The notes beneath the pieces were generated by a model that made no database searches, was not told the DNA's origin, and worked only from the letters and a program-made list of their open reading frames with translations. The position numbers were made by a program, and so were the translations under genes. From an uncultured bacterium (lineage in GTDB: Bacteria; Planctomycetota; UBA1135; GCA-002686595), in NCBI GenBank assembly GCA_937905825.1, contig CALCXM010000083.1, positions 177,838 to 241,837 on the forward strand: a DNA stretch of 64,000 nt, in the 5' to 3' direction. Position 1 is the stretch's first letter. Every line of letters begins with the position of its first letter. Shown here piece after piece: positions 62,256-64,000 of the stretch.

Positions 62256-63122
62256 CTACTTCTTGTACTTGTCGATGAACAGGCCCACGCGTTCGCGCAC
62301 TTCGTCCGTGATCTTGTCCGCGGCCGTCATGACCGCGAACTCCAGGGCATTGTCGCAAGAGCAGGAACCACTCGCGGCCAACTCGGGAGCGGCCAAGCGA
62401 ATCAGTTCCCGGGCTTTGCCCACGTTGGCATTCATGGTGGCGATGACCGCTTCCACAGTGACCGCGTCGTGCCCCTCGTGCCAGCAATCGAAGTCCGTCG
62501 CCATGGCCACGGTGGCGTATCCAATTTCCGCTTCACGGGCCAAGCGAGCTTCTTGCAAGTTGGTCATGCCGATCACATCGACGCCCCACTTGCGGTAGAT
62601 CTTGGATTCCGCGCGGGTGGAGAACTGCGGACCTTCCATGTTGATGTACGTCCCCCCGTCGTGGGTAGCCACGCCCGCCTTGCGTGACGCGGCGAGCAAG
62701 ACCTGCCGGGTCTCTTCGCAGATCGGATCCGCGAACATCACGTGGGCCACGATGCCTTGGTTGAAGAAGGTGTCGACCCGGTGACGCGTGCGATCAAAGA
62801 ACTGATCGATCAACACGAAGTCCCCCGGGGGCACGTCTTCGCGCATGGATCCCACGGCGGAGATCGAGATGATGCGACTCACGCCGAGCTTCTTCATGCC
62901 CCAGATGTTTGCGCGGAAGTTGATCTCCGTCGGGCTGATCACGTGACCTCGACCGTGACGGGGAAGGAAGACCATCTTGGTGTCTCCCAACTCGCCGGTG
63001 ATGTAGGCATCGCTGGGCGCACCGAAGGGGGTATCGAGGGAGACTTCTTGGACGTTGGTGAGACCGTCCATGTCGTACAAGCCGGAGCCGCCGATGACGC
63101 CGATTACGTGACCTTGAGACAT
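62256..63122 (-). CDS. mtnP: S-methyl-5'-thioadenosine phosphorylase
   Basis: Cleaves 5'-methylthioadenosine, the by-product of polyamine synthesis, to adenine and methylthioribose-1-phosphate for methionine salvage. The 288 residues have the family start GVIGGSGLYDM, the phosphate-binding PRHGRGH, ISAVGSMRED, and the substrate block EGPQFSTRAES followed by GMTNLQEARLARE. The canonical proline of GMT...PEA is Gln here. The closing CWHEGHDAVTVE loop is also typical. No other methionine-salvage gene is in the window. A strong hairpin ends the gene. Confidence 0.93.
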   Translation of the reverse strand: MSQGHVIGVIGGSGLYDMDGLTNVQEVSLDTPFGAPSDAYITGELGDTKMVFLPRHGRGHVISPTEINFRANIWGMKKLGVSRIISISAVGSMREDVPPGDFVLIDQFFDRTRHRVDTFFNQGIVAHVMFADPICEETRQVLLAASRKAGVATHDGGTYINMEGPQFSTRAESKIYRKWGVDVIGMTNLQEARLAREAEIGYATVAMATDFDCWHEGHDAVTVEAVIATMNANVGKARELIRLAAPELAASGSCSCDNALEFAVMTAADKITDEVRERVGLFIDKYKK

Positions 63123-63289
63123 GAGAACTGGAACAGGGGTTGGAGTTGCCGGAGAGGGAGTGAGGAGCTATCAGGGGTTCCTGGCCACCGATCAAGCGCC
63201 GGCGCAGGGGAACGCGCCCCAGGGGACGGGGAACGTGATTTCTGATGGGTGGCCGCCCAGTTTAGGGGCCGGCCGCCGGATTGGAGAGT

Positions 63290-63320
63290 TCCCTTGGCGG
63301 ATTGAAGGTCCGCCAAGGGA
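63290..63320. terminator. Perfect 12-bp hairpin in the mtnP upstream region
   Basis: TCCCTTGGCGGA and TCCGCCAAGGGA form a perfect 12-bp stem with a 7-base loop. It may be a terminator for the minus-strand gene that ends at 63544 or a structure in the mtnP leader; position does not decide. Confidence 0.45.
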
Positions 63321-63442
63321 TTCGAGAGACATGGGACTCGCCATGTCCAAGAGGTCATGACCGCCGCGTTGAGAAGCGCGGGATCAGATTCCGGAACCGA
63401 ACGGGTCCTGGTGAACGCGCTTTCGCCAAAGGTGGGTGGCCT

Positions 63443-63504
63443 GCGCCCTGTCTCCGTGCCCCGCAGGCTTCCCCACGAGGACGACTTGAATGGGGACAGG
63501 GCGC
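63443..63504 (-). terminator. Long-loop dyad after the repeat-tail gene
   Basis: GCGCCCTGTC and GACAGGGCGC make a perfect 10-bp stem with a 42-base loop, 40 bases past the stop on the minus strand. It is a candidate end signal; the loop is long. Confidence 0.35.
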
Positions 63505-63543
63505 GTTGGCAACGAGAGCTGCACTGACTCTCGCCAAGCACGT

Positions 63544-64000
63544 CTAGGAGTCCGAGCCTTCCGGGCTAGATCCGCCGGAGTTCTCGGAGCGCGGCTTCAA
63601 GGCTGGGGGCTCGACGTTGGCACCTTCCCAGCGCTTGCCGCGGGGACGATCCTTGTCGCCAGATTGGGCATCACGCCCTTTCCAAGCGCCTTGGCTTTGG
63701 CCGCCGCCGTAGGAGCGCTGGCCGCCGCCGCTGTTGTCATCGCGACCTTTCCAGCCGCCTTGGCTTTGACCGCCGCCGTAAGAGCGCTGACCGCCGCCGC
63801 TGCTGTTGTCGTCGCGACCTTTCCAGCCACCTTGGCTTTGACCACCGCCGTAGGAGCGCTGACCGCCTCCGCCGCTGTTGTCGTCGCGACCTTTCCAGCC
63901 ACCTTGGCTTTGACCACCGCCATAGGAGCGCTGACCGCCTCCGCTGCTGTTGTCGTCGCGACCTTTCCAGCCACCTTGGCTTTGACCACCGCCATAGGAG
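63544..64000 (-). CDS. C-terminal Gly/Gln/Arg-rich repeat tail of a probable RNA-binding protein (N-terminus outside)
   Basis: The minus-strand frame ending at the TAG 63546-63544 is open to the window edge and contains no start in view. It reads as tandem 23-24-residue repeats with SYGGGQSQGGWKGRD and DNSSGGGQR, then a unique tail KDRPRGKRWEGANVEPPALK. Low-complexity G/Q/R/S tails with regularly placed aromatic Tyr and Trp are typical for disordered RNA-binding regions, as at the ends of DEAD-box helicases, cold-shock or RRM proteins; which one is attached cannot be seen. The other reading frames of the repeat give Ala/Val/Lys-rich chains, which I regard as non-coding shadows. Confidence 0.75.
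   Translation of the reverse strand, partial: SYGGGQSQGGWKGRDDNSSGGGQRSYGGGQSQGGWKGRDDNSGGGGQRSYGGGQSQGGWKGRDDNSSGGGQRSYGGGQSQGGWKGRDDNSGGGQRSYGGGQSQGAWKGRDAQSGDKDRPRGKRWEGANVEPPALKPRSENSGGSSPEGSDS
63677..64000 (-). repeat. 72-bp tandem repeat array in coding sequence
   Basis: The anchor CCTTTCC recurs at 63677, 63746, 63818, 63890 and 63962, spacing 69, 72, 72 and 72 bases, so units keep the reading frame (23 or 24 codons). Neighbouring units are nearly identical, with mostly single-base differences. The array continues beyond the window. Confidence 0.9.

Larger units (their letters stand above)
63123..63543. other. Intergenic region upstream of mtnP with several dyads
   Basis: About 420 bases without a supported gene. 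It must hold the mtnP promoter and the end of the repeat-tail gene. Apart from the two hairpins listed separately, GACATGG / CCATGTC forms a 7-bp hairpin near 63329-63348. The region does not match a riboswitch class I know. Confidence 0.45.

Noticed and set aside
63597..63995. Ala/Val/Lys-rich H1-like protein in another frame of the repeats
   Set aside because: It is an alternate-frame reading of the 72-bp repeats; the frame ending at 63544 runs into a non-repetitive, protein-like tail with a proper stop.

Overview
The window is GC-rich, densely packed bacterial DNA from a diderm (Gram-negative-type) organism, most likely a member of the Planctomycetota or a close relative. This is inferred from gene content, not from a marker-gene tree. 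Pointers are an ECF sigma factor fused through one membrane helix to carboxypeptidase-regulatory/Ig-like domains, a sulfatase-fold lipoprotein with TPRs, an FG-GAP/ASPIC-UnbV protein, EF-hand-type inserts in secreted proteins, and BamD-like, LptE-like, AsmA-like and TonB-receptor genes that imply an outer membrane. I see no phage, IS element, CRISPR array or tRNA gene. One RNA gene, the RNase P RNA, is clear.

Layout. 1-3.4 kb: two tandem M14 carboxypeptidase paralogues, the first with its zinc site destroyed. 3.5-9.1 kb (minus): hisS, a FapA/DUF342 protein, a CBS-pair protein, a GNAT acetyltransferase and an unknown exported protein. 9.3-11.8 kb (plus): an ABM-fold protein and a sulfatase-fold/TPR lipoprotein. 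11.9-17.4 kb (minus): an HDOD protein, then hutI, an exported unknown and an STT3-like membrane protein joined by stop/start overlaps. 17.6-21.6 kb (minus): a soluble ECF sigma factor followed by the membrane-spanning sigma fusion. 22-26 kb (plus): a CorC/HlyC-type protein, recO, and BamD-like and LptE-like lipoproteins. 26.3-34 kb (plus): ftsH, folP, a fused cdaA-cdaR, glmM and tsaB. 34.2-34.5 kb (minus): a small histone-fold protein with a lysine-rich tail. 34.8-41.5 kb (plus): alr, a giant AsmA-like protein, manC and ruvX. 41.6-43.8 kb (minus): a TonB-dependent receptor. 44-48.7 kb (plus): rnpB, a Nudix enzyme, an Sm-like small protein and an FG-GAP protein. 48.7-51.8 kb (minus): an M1 aminopeptidase and a selenoprotein. 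52-53 kb (plus): two small unknowns. 53.2-54.5 kb (minus): a HELTH metallopeptidase. 54.6-58.2 kb (plus): an AgcS symporter, a DegT aminotransferase and an EF-hand protein. 58.4-63.1 kb (minus): two tandem M28 paralogues and mtnP. 63.5-64 kb (minus): the repetitive Gly/Gln/Arg tail of an unfinished gene.

The most notable observations are these. (1) An AhpD-like protein at 48672-49274 is interrupted by an in-frame TGA exactly at the second cysteine of CxxCxxxH, and a bacterial SECIS-like hairpin follows it; I read it as a selenoprotein. (2) An 83-residue protein at 34229-34480 combines an H1-like lysine-rich tail with an archaeal-type histone fold. (3) Diadenylate cyclase CdaA and its regulator CdaR appear as one polypeptide between folP and glmM. 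(4) A sigma factor carries its own membrane anchor and a large outside region. (5) Two separate secreted peptidase families each occur as a tandem pair of one intact and one active-site-degenerate copy.

Functionally the central block joins cell-envelope precursor supply (glmM, alr, manC) with c-di-AMP signalling, membrane proteolysis (ftsH) and outer-membrane assembly, while the flanks are rich in exported hydrolases that suggest a peptide-scavenging lifestyle.
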